Positions 34,339 through 43,574 of a stretch of DNA of 64,000 bases are shown piece by piece. The stretch lies in assembly GCF_000374185.1 (NCBI RefSeq), contig NZ_KB910518.1:4042669-4106668 (forward strand). The letters are read 5' to 3'. Origin of the DNA: Paenibacillus sp. HW567 (GTDB taxonomy: Bacteria; Bacillota; Bacilli; Paenibacillales; Paenibacillaceae). The position numbers and the translations under genes are program-made. The notes under the pieces were generated by a model. That model saw only the letters and a list, made by a program, of their open reading frames with translations. It did no database searches and had not been told where the DNA came from. How positions within the stretch are numbered: the first letter of the stretch is position 1; every line of letters begins with the position of its first letter.

Positions 34339-36228
34339 TTATAGTTCCGCCTTCAGTACCGGCTCGCCAAAGCCAACCTCGCCCAGCTTGAGCGGGAGAA
34401 TCTGCTTATAATCGGCGGTATTGGTAATTACCATCGCGGTAGTGATATCGTAATTCTGCGTGATTTGCTCCAGATCAAAGGTCAGCAGCTTATCGCCTGC
34501 CTCCACCTGGTCGCCCGTCTGCACATGGGCTTCGAAATATTGCCCGCGCAGCTTCACTGTATTAATGCCGACATGAATCAGCAGCTCCATGCCCGTGGCA
34601 CTGCGGATTACCATCGCATGCTTGGTCTTAAAGACATTCATGACGGTACCGCTGATTGGAGATACCAGCTCGCCAACCGAGGGCACAAAGGCAATGCCTT
34701 TACCCATTAGCTCGTCGCCAAAGGTAGGATCGTTCACTTCCTTCAGCGGAACCGCTCTGCCCGTCATCGGGGCATACGCCGTGTCGTCTGCAGTCGCAGA
34801 GGCTGCTTCCTCAGGAACCGCTGCCGGAGCCGGGGCTGCCGGAGGAGCGATGCTCGCGGAGATTAGTTCCGCATCATCGGCATCCTCCTTGAAGCCGAGC
34901 ATAACCGTGACCGCAGCGGCGATCACAAAGGCGATCCCCATACCGCCGAGGGCGTACCAGAAGGTCTGTCCAACCAGTCCGGGCAGACCGGGTATCCCGC
35001 CGTTGCCGGCCAGCGCATATGCCTTGACTCCGAAGGCCAGGGCAAAGCCGCCGCCCGCAGCACTCCCGATCATCGCGGCGATAAATGGTTTCTTGTATTT
35101 CATATTGACACCGTACATCGCCGGTTCAGTTACACCCATCAAGGCGGTGACGCTGGTGGACAAGGCGACGGATTTCAGCTTCTTGTCCTTCGCCCGCAGG
35201 AATACGCCCATCGTAGCACCAGCCTGACCCATATTGGAGATGTAAGTCAGCGGCAGGAATTTGTCAAAGCCGAGTGTCGCCAGATTGCTGATAATAACCG
35301 GAACCAGCGCATAATGCATCCCGGTCATGATGATCAGGGCCATCGCTCCGCCAAGGATGATCCCGGAGAACAGGCCACCCTCTGTGAGCAGCCAGTTGAT
35401 GCCGCCGGATAAGCCGTCACCGATCAGTGTGCCCAGCGGTCCGATGGCAATCAGCGTAACCGGAACCATGACCAGCAGCGAAATGAGCGGAACCAGCAGC
35501 AGCTTCAGGGAAGGTGTAATGATCCGGTCTACTGCCTTTTCCACATAGGACAGCAGCCAGACCGCCAGCAGAATCGGAATAACGGAGGAGCCGTAGGAGA
35601 CGGCTGTAACCGGAATGCCGATAAAATGCACCGGGTTCCCGCTCGAGAGCAGTACCCCCATATCCGGGTACATCAGCGCTGCGCCCAGTCCTACGGATAT
35701 AAACGGATTACTGCCGAATTTCCGCGCTGCGCTGAAAGAGATCAGTATTGGCAGGAAGTAGAACACACCATCGCCGATAGCGGACAGAATCCGGTACGTA
35801 TCCGTTCCCGCAGACATCCAGCCTAAGGTTACAAATAAGGCGAGCAGCCCCTTGAGGATACCGGCGGCGGTAATGGCCGGCAGCATCGGTGCGAATACGC
35901 CTGCAATCGTTTCAAAAATTTTCAGAATGACATTCTGTTTCTTCTCGCCCTCTTGCTTGCCGCCTTCAGCACTTTGCTTCAGAGCCGGGAATTCCTTGAC
36001 CATTTCATCGAATACCTTGGGCACATCATTGCCGATGATGACCTGGAATTGTTCACCCGAGATGTTGGTGCCCATAACCATATCCAGCTTTTTGAGTGCG
36101 GCCTGGTCGGCCTTATTGTTATCCTTAAGATCGAAACGCAGCCGCGTCACACAGTGGTACACTGAATTGACATTGGACACTCCGCCCACAGACTTGACGA
36201 TTTGCTGCGCTGTTTCTTGATGTTTCAT
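34339..36228 (-). CDS. bglP: Beta-glucoside PTS permease EIIBCA
   Basis: About 629 aa. Domain order B-C-A: EIIB with phospho-Cys26 (NSVYHCVTRLRFD), a membrane EIIC of about ten hydrophobic segments (about 110-450), a Pro/Ala-rich linker, and EIIA with phospho-His near 552 (LLIHVGINTVKL). It imports and phosphorylates beta-glucosides using HPr. I start it at ATG 36228, with GGAGGG 6 nt upstream; the longer frame runs into the leader. Expression depends on LicT binding the RAT just upstream (36313-36342) and preventing the terminator at 36257-36316. Confidence 0.95.
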   Translation of the reverse strand: MKHQETAQQIVKSVGGVSNVNSVYHCVTRLRFDLKDNNKADQAALKKLDMVMGTNISGEQFQVIIGNDVPKVFDEMVKEFPALKQSAEGGKQEGEKKQNVILKIFETIAGVFAPMLPAITAAGILKGLLALFVTLGWMSAGTDTYRILSAIGDGVFYFLPILISFSAARKFGSNPFISVGLGAALMYPDMGVLLSSGNPVHFIGIPVTAVSYGSSVIPILLAVWLLSYVEKAVDRIITPSLKLLLVPLISLLVMVPVTLIAIGPLGTLIGDGLSGGINWLLTEGGLFSGIILGGAMALIIMTGMHYALVPVIISNLATLGFDKFLPLTYISNMGQAGATMGVFLRAKDKKLKSVALSTSVTALMGVTEPAMYGVNMKYKKPFIAAMIGSAAGGGFALAFGVKAYALAGNGGIPGLPGLVGQTFWYALGGMGIAFVIAAAVTVMLGFKEDADDAELISASIAPPAAPAPAAVPEEAASATADDTAYAPMTGRAVPLKEVNDPTFGDELMGKGIAFVPSVGELVSPISGTVMNVFKTKHAMVIRSATGMELLIHVGINTVKLRGQYFEAHVQTGDQVEAGDKLLTFDLEQITQNYDITTAMVITNTADYKQILPLKLGEVGFGEPVLKAEL

Positions 36229-36256
36229 TGTGTTCCCTCCTACTAATTTTGGTAAT

Positions 36257-36316
36257 AAAAAAACCCGAATGAACACGTGACTCCGCGCATATACGCGTGC
36301 CGTGCTTCATCCGGGT
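36257..36316 (-). terminator. LicT-controlled terminator before bglP
   Basis: On the minus strand CCCGGATGAAGCACG pairs with CACGTGTTCATTCGGG, followed by seven T. The 5' arm overlaps the end of the RAT, so folding of RAT and terminator exclude each other. Confidence 0.92.
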
Positions 36317-36342
36317 TTTGCCTGATTGAACAGTAACAAGCC
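36313..36342 (-). promoter_or_regulatory. RAT antiterminator target 2 (before bglP)
   Basis: Minus-strand CTTGTTACTG, CAATCAGGCAAAACCC matches the LicT/SacY RAT consensus (TTGTTACTG...CAGGCAAAACC). It begins five bases after the licT stop codon. Confidence 0.92.
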
Positions 36343-36347
36343 CCTTG

Positions 36348-37181
36348 TTATTTCGATTTCATCAGCCGCTCCAGATGCAGTGTCAGATACAACTGCTCGG
36401 AATGCGTCATCACATACTCGTAATTTTTCAGAATGAACGCTTCAATCTTGCGGATGCACTTGAAGGTATCGGGATAGTTCTTGCGGACCACCTCATACAG
36501 ATACTCCTCTGTGTCGTCATGACTGGAATGGGTAATTACCCGCTGGCAGAAATATTTGAGATGCGTAATGAATCTGAAATAGTTGACGCTGTCCTCATCC
36601 ATATCCACGCCGAAATGATATTTGATAATGTTCATAATCTCCTGCAGCAGTTGCATCAGATGAGTCACATCATTCATGGAATCATTGACCTCGGCATTAA
36701 TGAAATGAAGCGCGATATTGCAAATTTCGTCCTTCGGAAATTCCACCCCGAGCCGTTCCTTCAAAATGGTCAGCGCTTCCTTCGCCACATCATATTCAGC
36801 CTTGTAGAAATGCTGCACCTCCCAGGACAACGGGTTGCGGGCAATCTGCCCCCGCTCCAGCCGCTGCACCGCAAAGTGGATATGATCCGAAAGCGATACG
36901 TAAATCCCGTCACTGATCTGTTTGTTCAACTGCATCCGTGCCAGAGTAACAATATCATCGGTCACCTGCAGAATCTCAATCGGCATCTCTGTAACTATCG
37001 CCTTGAACCGCTCGTATATGGAGGAGTCCTGAAGGCGGAACACTTTCTCAATCCGCTGTTCATCAATCCGGTCGCCTGCACGGAACTGGAACCCGATTCC
37101 CCGGCCGAGGATCAGCAGCTCCTGGTTCTTCTCATCGAGTGTGCTGACGATATTATTGTTGAAGATTTGTTTGATTATCAC
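36348..37181 (-). CDS. licT: BglG/LicT-family transcriptional antiterminator
   Basis: About 277 aa. The RNA-binding CAT domain (IIKQIFNNNIVSTLDEKNQE, GRGIGFQFRAGD) is followed by two PRD domains with conserved His (for example DHIHFAVQRLERGQ and ALHFINAE). The start is GTG 37181: AGGTGG lies 6 nt upstream, and the domain begins exactly there; upstream in-frame ATG would run through the leader terminator. HPr activates and EIIBCA inhibits it through PRD phosphorylation in known homologues. It controls its own leader and that of bglP. Confidence 0.93.
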   Translation of the reverse strand: MIIKQIFNNNIVSTLDEKNQELLILGRGIGFQFRAGDRIDEQRIEKVFRLQDSSIYERFKAIVTEMPIEILQVTDDIVTLARMQLNKQISDGIYVSLSDHIHFAVQRLERGQIARNPLSWEVQHFYKAEYDVAKEALTILKERLGVEFPKDEICNIALHFINAEVNDSMNDVTHLMQLLQEIMNIIKYHFGVDMDEDSVNYFRFITHLKYFCQRVITHSSHDDTEEYLYEVVRKNYPDTFKCIRKIEAFILKNYEYVMTHSEQLYLTLHLERLMKSK

Positions 37182-37207
37182 ATTAGACCACCTGTTTTTT
37201 TGAGGAA

Positions 37208-37265
37208 TAAAAAAGGGCAAAACAACAATGGCAATGAATGTATCATTTCCACTGTGGTTTTGCCC
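37208..37265 (-). terminator. LicT-controlled leader terminator before licT
   Basis: Minus-strand GGGCAAAACCACAGTGG pairs with CCATTGTTGTTTTGCCC and is followed by six T. Its 5' arm is the 3' part of the RAT. Confidence 0.92.
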
Positions 37266-37286
37266 GCATTACCGGTAACAAGCCTC
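37255..37286 (-). promoter_or_regulatory. RAT antiterminator target 1 (before licT)
   Basis: Minus-strand GAGGCTTGTTACCGG, then TAATGCGGGCAAAACCA, a RAT with one change from the usual TTACTG. It makes licT itself subject to antitermination, a positive feedback. Confidence 0.9.
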
Positions 37287-37292
37287 GGAAAC

Positions 37293-37321
37293 AATTTATC
37301 ACAAGCTGAAAACGGTGTCAA
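37293..37321 (-). promoter_or_regulatory. SigA promoter of the licT-bglPA operon with cre-like site
   Basis: -35 TTGACA (37316-37321), 17-bp spacer, -10 TAAATT (37293-37298). The overlapping plus-strand segment TGAAAACGGTGTCA (37307-37320) matches the CcpA cre consensus at 12 of 14 positions and covers most of the -35 box, which fits glucose repression. Confidence 0.8.
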
Positions 37322-37385
37322 CCGTTATTCCGAAAATCATTTTTCCATTATTCTGGGCTCCAGATGAATATTATATTCCAGCAGA

Positions 37386-37426
37386 AAACCGCCCGCCGCC
37401 GGAGAGCATCCGGCAACGGGCGGTTT
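37386..37426 (-). terminator. Terminator of the xylanase gene
   Basis: AAACCGCCCG and GCCGG pair with CCGGC and CGGGCGGTTT; on the minus strand TTTTC follows. It lies about 20 bp after the stop. Confidence 0.85.
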
Positions 37427-37444
37427 GTTAGACTTTTATTAGGC

Positions 37445-40400
37445 TTACAGCTTCCAAATACGATATAGAATAACTGCCGCTTCAGCACGGGTAAGCGTAT
37501 CGTTCGGGGCCAATTTACCGTTCTTGCCGCTCACAATTCCGTATTTCACCAGAGCTTTCAGGCTGTCTTTGGCATAACCCGAAATGCGGTCCGTATCGGA
37601 ATAGGCATCCAAGGTTCCGCTGCCGTTTGGCACTGTGCCGGCTGCCGCCAGCGCGCGCGAAGCGATCACCATCATTTCCTGGCGGGTAATTGGACTGTCC
37701 GGCTGGAACGTATGGTCGCCATAGCCGGTGACGATGCCTAACTGCTTCGCGATCGCCAGCTCACTGCTGTAATACACATCCTTCGGAACATCGCTGAAGG
37801 CTGCTGTGCTCTCCTGGCCTGTGCCTTTCAGCCCAAGGACCCGCACAAGCGGCGCGATGAAGTCCGCTCTCTTCATCTCAGCAGCAGGGGAGAAGCTGTT
37901 CATTGTGGTGCCCTGAACGATATCGCGGGCAGCCATAGCCGCAATAGCCTGCTGTGCCCAAGATAGGTTCCCCAGGTCTTCGAAGGTTACGGGCGCATAC
38001 GCTGCCGCATAGGTGCCGAACTCAGCCGTCTGGAAAACAAGACATCCGCTTGCCGCGTCATATCGGCTGTTCGGGATCGGGACCTGTTTGCCGTTATCGG
38101 CAAGCTGCCAAACCACAAGTGAATCCGGGTTGCCAAGCTCATCTGCTGTTGGCGTGTAAGGAATAGCTGCCGTTACAGGCGCATTCGGGTTGTTCCATGC
38201 AACCACACGCCCGCCAGCGAGCACTTGCAGAGCTATTACCGGACGCTTGCCAATTTGCCCGCGCAATGCCGCATCCAGGCTATCCGGTGCAACCCGGCTT
38301 ATGCGGATAGAGGCATATTCCGTATTGTCTGTCATGTTAGACAGCATATTGCTTGGAAGCTGGAGTGTTGCTTGTTCTGTCTTCAGCAATAGCACATAGT
38401 TCGCCTGGCCCTTCAAGCTTTGCGCCGGAAGCTGTACTTCATACGATGCTGCATCACCCTGCTTCGGCACTTCGATGATGATCTGTTTCTTGCCGCTGGC
38501 CTCCGGAGCGGCTTGCTCCAGCGCTTTTTTCAGCTCATCGCCCGTAACCGTTGCCTTCGCCTGTCCTTTGTCGGTCGTTAATTTCGGTGTGATTGTAACA
38601 ACGCCATCCTTGCTCTCAACGTTTCCAGCCTGAGGAGCCGAGAGAATACTGCCGCTGTTACTGTTATTGTTATTGTTATTGCCGCCATCATTCGGTTGGG
38701 CAGGTTTGCCCGTAAGAGTAAGCACGCCGTAAACGGAAGTGTCCTGATAGCCATTGCCGGTCGTATCATTCCATGCGGCTACACTTTGACGGGCACCGTC
38801 CTTGGCATCGTTGATCTGTACGTCAAAACCGATTTTTTTGTCGTTGCCTGCCGTTATTTTTTTGAACGGAATTTTCACTTCCACCGTGTAGTTCGTCCCG
38901 GATACCTTGGTTGCCGATTGGAAGCCGTCAGCCATACTGGCCGGATTGAAGGTAGCTTCGTTGTCAAAATTGATTCTGAACTGCCCGTCATCGGCTTGAT
39001 AGAACGTGGTTTTCCCGTTATTCTCATCCAGGAACATTTCGACGGAATCCTGTTCCCATACGTTTTTGCTGGTTTTGTCGAGCTGTGCGTCGCTAACCTG
39101 GATTAGAACATACAGATTTTGATCATCCCAGAGGGTTTTCGCCACACCGCTCGCCCCTTGCCAAGCCATCTGGAACCGGTTCACCGGCAGCTCAGGGGCC
39201 TTGCTCCACACCGCATCTACAGTTCCGTCAATTACAGGCGTAGCATAAACCGCAGTAGATTGATTGGCATCCTTTACATCAGGCTGATGCTCTTTCATAA
39301 ATTTCTCCGGGTCGGTGACAGCATAGTAAGCCGGTTTGGCCTGCAGATTCTTATCGAACAAAAGCGGATTATTGGAGGATCTCCAGCTCGTGCCGTCATC
39401 CAATCCCCAGAAGGTGACCCGCCCGATATTTGCAGCGTGAGCTTTATAGAGCTCCATCAATTGCGCGTATAAATAACCTTGGGCATTTGCAAGCTTTTCA
39501 GATAATTGGTAGTCGCTTCCAGCCTGAACGTCAAGCTCGGTAATGCTCACTTCTACGCCCAAGGAAATGAACTTCTCCAGCGACAACTTAACGTTCTCAG
39601 GGTTGGTGTTGATATTGTAGTGCGCCTGCATGCCTACACCGTCTATGAGTAGTTTGCCGGGATGTGTAAGCGCATACTTATCATTGATGGCTTTGACCAT
39701 GTTATAGATGGCCTGGGCCTTGTTCTGGTTATCCTCGTTGTAATCGTTATAATACAGCTTGATGTTCCACTCCGGATGTTCATCGAGCACTGCTCTTGCC
39801 GCCAAAAAGGCCTGCTCAACGTAATCTGCTCCAATGGCATTATACCAAGGGGACTTCCGCAGCGAATCTTCCCAATTGGACGGATTAGGCGGGTTATCGC
39901 CCATCGCTTCGTTAACAACGTCCCAGGAAATCACCTTGCCGCCAAAATGCTCCATGACGGTCTTGATATGGGTCTTCATATTCCCAAGAGCTTCATCCCG
40001 TCCCAGAGGAATGTCCTTGCCCTCCGCATTCTTGGCGGTATTCATCCACTCTGGAGACTGCTGATGCCATACCAGGACATGCCCATGCATCTTCATTCCT
40101 TCAGCCAGCACCTTATCAACCATTGTATCTGCCGCGCCGAAGGTGAATTTGCCCTTCTCGTTCTGCAGTGCATCCGGCTTCATGGCGTTGCCGGCGGTAA
40201 CGACATTATGATGCATTTTTAGAAGCTCAAGCCGGACACCCTCCAAATCCTCGGCAGAGATCGCATTGCCGATCAGAAAATCGTTTTGATACGTATTTTT
40301 TACAGGTACCAGGTCCTTTTGTATGACGACTGGAACTGAGCTTGTTTTCTCAAAGCTGATATCATCAATATAAAAGGATGCTGTTGCGTTGCTTGAGCTT

Positions 40401-41398
40401 TCGACATAGATTGTTAAAAATTCACCGCCCACACTGTTATAACGGTAGCTGCCCTCGAACTTGACCCAGCCGTCCCTGGTGCTGATTGTTTTGGGGGACA
40501 GAGCCACGTAATTCGCGCTGCCGCCGCTGCCAGTCTGTGTAGAGAGCTGGAGCTGCGTGCTTGCAGGATCAATCAGCTTGACCCAGGCTGAAATGGTATA
40601 TTCACTGCCCTTGTCCACATACTTCTCCACACGCAATGACGGTCCATGCCAGGTGGCTGATCTGCCCTCCACCTTCAGAGCATAGGAACCGTCCTTGGTA
40701 TGATTCTGTTCATTGGTAACGGTCAACTTCTCCGTTCCGGCTCTGCCTTCAATGCCGCCTGCAGTCTGATCTTCAAAGGTGATTGTGGTAAAAGGCAAAG
40801 CCGGGTTTCTCGGCGTCTCTTCTCCACCGCCCGAAGCGGCCTTCTCAGTGACGAGGAGGTCTCCGATGTAGAAAGGAACAGCGGCTCCATCACCGTTGGA
40901 GTTAATGCGCAGAGCCGTATCTTTACTCGAATCCACAGTAAATTCCTTAGTCAAGGTGACGGCTTTGCCAGCCTCATAAGGGATTTCCGCATAGTTTCCA
41001 TAGCTGCTTACGGTTTGAAGTGCCGCATTTGCGCCGCTTGGCAGATTCACCTCTGCGTCAACATACACGGTTGCTGTCACTGTGTAGGTCTTCCCGTTAG
41101 CGAGACCAAGGTCGCTGAAGCTGAAATCAGCCGCGTCCCAGTTGTTCGTTCTGTTGCTTACGTACAGCGCCGCCCCATCTGTGTTTCCGTCAAAAGCTTT
41201 GCCGGTAACAGCCGTCAGGCTGGCTCCTCCTGATTGAACGGCCTTGCCTGCACCATTCGCAAAGGTTTCGTGATAAACCGTTTTTGTATTCTCCAGCTTC
41301 TGTGCCGCAGCTTTCGCAACGGGAGCATGCCAGCCTGCCGGAATAAGCAGGATTGCTGCGAGTAAGACCGAAAAGACCTGTTTGATCATTTTACTCAT
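37445..41398 (-). CDS. SLH-anchored modular GH10 endo-1,4-beta-xylanase
   Basis: 1317 aa. Order: signal peptide (1-31, ending KAAA); two CBM22-like beta-sandwiches (about 40-183 and 200-353); GH10 catalytic barrel (about 366-693) with acid/base Glu in WDVVNEAMGD and nucleophile Glu in SITELDVQAG; CBM9-like domain (about 716-900); an Asn-rich linker (NNNNNNSNSG); an unnamed pre-SLH domain (about 923-1130); three SLH repeats (about 1136-1317). Such proteins cleave xylan while held on the cell wall through secondary polymers. A cre-like site lies 37 bp upstream of the start, so carbon repression is likely. The pre-SLH domain is also found in the 2271-aa protein at 43575-50390. Confidence 0.95.
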   Translation of the reverse strand: MSKMIKQVFSVLLAAILLIPAGWHAPVAKAAAQKLENTKTVYHETFANGAGKAVQSGGASLTAVTGKAFDGNTDGAALYVSNRTNNWDAADFSFSDLGLANGKTYTVTATVYVDAEVNLPSGANAALQTVSSYGNYAEIPYEAGKAVTLTKEFTVDSSKDTALRINSNGDGAAVPFYIGDLLVTEKAASGGGEETPRNPALPFTTITFEDQTAGGIEGRAGTEKLTVTNEQNHTKDGSYALKVEGRSATWHGPSLRVEKYVDKGSEYTISAWVKLIDPASTQLQLSTQTGSGGSANYVALSPKTISTRDGWVKFEGSYRYNSVGGEFLTIYVESSSNATASFYIDDISFEKTSSVPVVIQKDLVPVKNTYQNDFLIGNAISAEDLEGVRLELLKMHHNVVTAGNAMKPDALQNEKGKFTFGAADTMVDKVLAEGMKMHGHVLVWHQQSPEWMNTAKNAEGKDIPLGRDEALGNMKTHIKTVMEHFGGKVISWDVVNEAMGDNPPNPSNWEDSLRKSPWYNAIGADYVEQAFLAARAVLDEHPEWNIKLYYNDYNEDNQNKAQAIYNMVKAINDKYALTHPGKLLIDGVGMQAHYNINTNPENVKLSLEKFISLGVEVSITELDVQAGSDYQLSEKLANAQGYLYAQLMELYKAHAANIGRVTFWGLDDGTSWRSSNNPLLFDKNLQAKPAYYAVTDPEKFMKEHQPDVKDANQSTAVYATPVIDGTVDAVWSKAPELPVNRFQMAWQGASGVAKTLWDDQNLYVLIQVSDAQLDKTSKNVWEQDSVEMFLDENNGKTTFYQADDGQFRINFDNEATFNPASMADGFQSATKVSGTNYTVEVKIPFKKITAGNDKKIGFDVQINDAKDGARQSVAAWNDTTGNGYQDTSVYGVLTLTGKPAQPNDGGNNNNNNSNSGSILSAPQAGNVESKDGVVTITPKLTTDKGQAKATVTGDELKKALEQAAPEASGKKQIIIEVPKQGDAASYEVQLPAQSLKGQANYVLLLKTEQATLQLPSNMLSNMTDNTEYASIRISRVAPDSLDAALRGQIGKRPVIALQVLAGGRVVAWNNPNAPVTAAIPYTPTADELGNPDSLVVWQLADNGKQVPIPNSRYDAASGCLVFQTAEFGTYAAAYAPVTFEDLGNLSWAQQAIAAMAARDIVQGTTMNSFSPAAEMKRADFIAPLVRVLGLKGTGQESTAAFSDVPKDVYYSSELAIAKQLGIVTGYGDHTFQPDSPITRQEMMVIASRALAAAGTVPNGSGTLDAYSDTDRISGYAKDSLKALVKYGIVSGKNGKLAPNDTLTRAEAAVILYRIWKL

Positions 41399-41434
41399 TT
41401 ACTGCACTCCTCTGTATGATTTTGGTTTAGTTGA

Positions 41435-41448
41435 GTTAAGCGCTTACA
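41435..41448 (-). promoter_or_regulatory. cre-like CcpA site before the xylanase gene
   Basis: Minus-strand TGTAAGCGCTTAAC has the central CG and palindromic arms of a cre box, matching TGWAARCGYTWNCW at 12 of 14 positions. The remaining gap to 41648 contains two direct copies of ACTCAAAACTAA (41512-41523, 41573-41584) and no gene. Confidence 0.7.
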
Positions 41449-41648
41449 TATGTGGAAGAAGCCTCCCCCTTTCTCACCCAAAATCGTAGCATACTGACAA
41501 AAGCACGTCTTACTCAAAACTAAAGATTGTTCCGTGGTTTTTTTAGATGATTCCGAAGAGGCACTCAAAACTAAGTCAGCGTTAGAAAGTAATACGGCTC
41601 TCGCTTGCTACTAACAATTCTGAATCAAACCACAATAGATCATATAAA

Positions 41649-41689
41649 GAAAGCAGCGAGTCTCAAATAACCAAAGACGCACTGCTTTC
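41649..41689 (-). terminator. Terminator of the putative nuclease gene
   Basis: GAAAGCAG and GTCT pair with AGAC and CTGCTTTC; the minus strand continues TTTCTTTAT. It closes the two-gene ATPase/nuclease operon. Confidence 0.75.
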
Positions 41690-41711
41690 AATTATTTATA
41701 ATTAATTTCAT

Positions 41712-42338
41712 TTATTTAAACATACCAGGTAGTTCATTACATGTTTTTAACAATGGTTTTTCTTTAAGATCAATAAGGTTTTCTAAAGCTTGAAGTATCT
41801 TCGCCTGTATTAGCAAGTCTTCGGAAATTGCGCCATCAGCCAAATAGAGGAGTGTAAAATCAATTAGTGCTTCTGAATTTCTCTCTTCCAGCAAAGGAAT
41901 ATCTGTAAGAATAATAGTTTGGATTTCAAGTTTCTCCCCTCTGCTTACTCCACTCCATTTCCATATTTGATCCAAAATCATTATGCTGTCATGTATTTTT
42001 TGAGCAATGTTATATTTTTTGATTTGTTTGACTATTATACTTTCGTGTTCATCTCGTGATTTCGGCAGTAACATCCATCGCTTGAATTTCTTGAAACTCT
42101 TCATTTCAATGAATAAGATAGATTTGTTTTGGGGTATTATCTTTAAGGCGTCACAGGATTTTGGTTGCTGCGCCAATCGTAACTTCTCTGATACTCTCTC
42201 CTTTGTCTTATCAAAATCTATAACCTCCAGTTCCAGTGATGTGCAGGCTGTTGCAGCTAAATCCTTAATTGGTTGTAATTCAAACAAGCCTTCATTTAGC
42301 CCATATTCATAAAATGCCGTAAGGACAGATTCACTCAT
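41712..42338 (-). CDS. Uncharacterised protein with PD-(D/E)XK-like motif, partner of an AAA ATPase
   Basis: 208 aa, no signal peptide. I do not recognise a named family. A possible nuclease core is CDALKI (Asp63), 14 residues, then LFIEMKSFKKF (Glu78, Lys80), which fits D...ExK of PD-(D/E)XK enzymes, with predicted strands on both sides. The rest is helical and Leu/Lys rich. The start ATG directly follows the TAA of the ATPase gene with no gap, and GGGGGAAG inside that gene serves as ribosome binding site, so synthesis is coupled. It is AT-rich relative to the flanking wall-protein genes. ATPase plus small nuclease is the layout of several anti-phage systems; role inferred. Confidence 0.65.
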   Translation of the reverse strand: MSESVLTAFYEYGLNEGLFELQPIKDLAATACTSLELEVIDFDKTKERVSEKLRLAQQPKSCDALKIIPQNKSILFIEMKSFKKFKRWMLLPKSRDEHESIIVKQIKKYNIAQKIHDSIMILDQIWKWSGVSRGEKLEIQTIILTDIPLLEERNSEALIDFTLLYLADGAISEDLLIQAKILQALENLIDLKEKPLLKTCNELPGMFK

Positions 42339-43355
42339 TTATGACTTCCCCCACACAATATCCTGCAAAGGATCAGCAAACTTTTTAAATATTTTATGCG
42401 TTTCTTTCGAAACATCTTCAATAACGGACATTTGATTTTCGCTCTTACTTGTCAAATAAAACTTCACGTTATCTGGAATATCTTTAGTGAATTCCCTTAA
42501 AGCTTTTACCATGTACAAACTATGGGTAGTAACAATTACTTTTACACCTAGTCTAACGAATTGGGAAACAAGTTTTGCATACTCTACCTCCCAAGACGGA
42601 TGAAGATGGACTTCTGGTTCATCTATTATGATGATACTTTTAGGATTAATGTACTTATTAATGGTCAATATTTCCAACAATCCAAAGCTTTTAATGCCTG
42701 TAGCTACAGTAGTTACCGGAAACTGCTTGTTGTCCTGCAGCCTGTTGAAATAAAATTTTTCAAAACTTGAGGTAATGTTTCCTCCAACAATTTTACGAAT
42801 AGCTTCAAGAATTTGATCATACGTCTCATTTTCTTCAACTCGATATGACCTTTTCAGCACTAACTTCCTGTATAAATCCCATAGCAGATAAGGATACTTA
42901 ATCTCATCAGCAATATTAAACATTTGATCCTGTTCTCTTATTTTCCCAACAGTTGTAAAAAAGTCTACAAGACTCCATACGATAGGACTTTCAATATATG
43001 TTGCATCAAGTAACTGTAGTGAATCTATATTACCTTTATGAGTAAACCACCCCTTATGATCACTTTCAATTCGGTATACCTCACTACTTTCACTTGATAT
43101 TATTATTTTTGAATTTGATGCTTCATAGTCATCAAATACAAGCGAAAGCACTTGTTTAAAAGTCCCTTCATATGCAGGAGTCTTATTTTTTTTAGTCTGC
43201 TTTACGCGAGACATATTAGAAGCTTTTATGGCTGAAAATAGCAACTTCCCAATTGTACTCTTACCCGTATCGTTTTCTCCAGCTATTACTGTCAACCCAG
43301 ATAATTCAATCTCTGCGCTTGAGATCATATTAAAATTGTTAATTTTCAATTTCAT
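42339..43355 (-). CDS. AAA_21/OLD-type (ABC-like) ATPase
   Basis: About 338 aa. Walker A AGENDTGKST (about 25-34) in an SMC/OLD-like start (MKLKINNFNMISSAEIELSG). A degenerate signature region (VATGIKSFGLLEIL) comes before Walker B IIIIDEPEVHLHP (Asp245, Glu246) and the switch His in VIVTTHSLYMVKAL. I use ATG 43355 with AGGT about 9 nt upstream. The short C-terminal tail after the switch rules out a full OLD TOPRIM domain, so the nuclease function is presumably supplied by the coupled downstream protein. Similar ATPases power PARIS, Septu and AbiL-like defence systems. Confidence 0.85.
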   Translation of the reverse strand: MKLKINNFNMISSAEIELSGLTVIAGENDTGKSTIGKLLFSAIKASNMSRVKQTKKNKTPAYEGTFKQVLSLVFDDYEASNSKIIISSESSEVYRIESDHKGWFTHKGNIDSLQLLDATYIESPIVWSLVDFFTTVGKIREQDQMFNIADEIKYPYLLWDLYRKLVLKRSYRVEENETYDQILEAIRKIVGGNITSSFEKFYFNRLQDNKQFPVTTVATGIKSFGLLEILTINKYINPKSIIIIDEPEVHLHPSWEVEYAKLVSQFVRLGVKVIVTTHSLYMVKALREFTKDIPDNVKFYLTSKSENQMSVIEDVSKETHKIFKKFADPLQDIVWGKS

Positions 43356-43373
43356 GGCATTCTTACCTTTCAA

Positions 43374-43574
43374 AAAGTCATTTTGTAATCACAGATATAC
43401 ATTAATATGGAATATCCTCTTTGTTAAGTATAGTATATCCTACCAATAACCGCATAGATACCAGCCCCAGAATAAAACAACAATATTTAAGTACTGATAA
43501 CTTATCTGTCAACGGCAAAGAGGCCATTGACAGCCATCTTTTGATAGCCGTCAACAGCCCCTTTATCGTTACAT
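43374..43574. other. Gap between galactanase and ATPase genes with a hairpin
   Basis: AT-rich. CTGTCAACGG pairs with CCATTGACAG at 43507-43535, and a related GTCAA piece follows at about 43551-43557. On the minus strand the hairpin is followed by GATAAGTTATC, so it could end the wall-protein transcript or insulate the ATPase promoter. No gene seen. Confidence 0.45.

Noticed and set aside
36345..37367. Plus-strand frame of 340 codons opposite licT
   Set aside because: Runs through the RAT, terminator and promoter of the licT leader, and the opposite strand encodes a clear LicT.
42339..43355. Full OLD-family nuclease (ATPase plus TOPRIM)
   Set aside because: The protein ends about 40 residues after the switch histidine, leaving no room for a TOPRIM domain.
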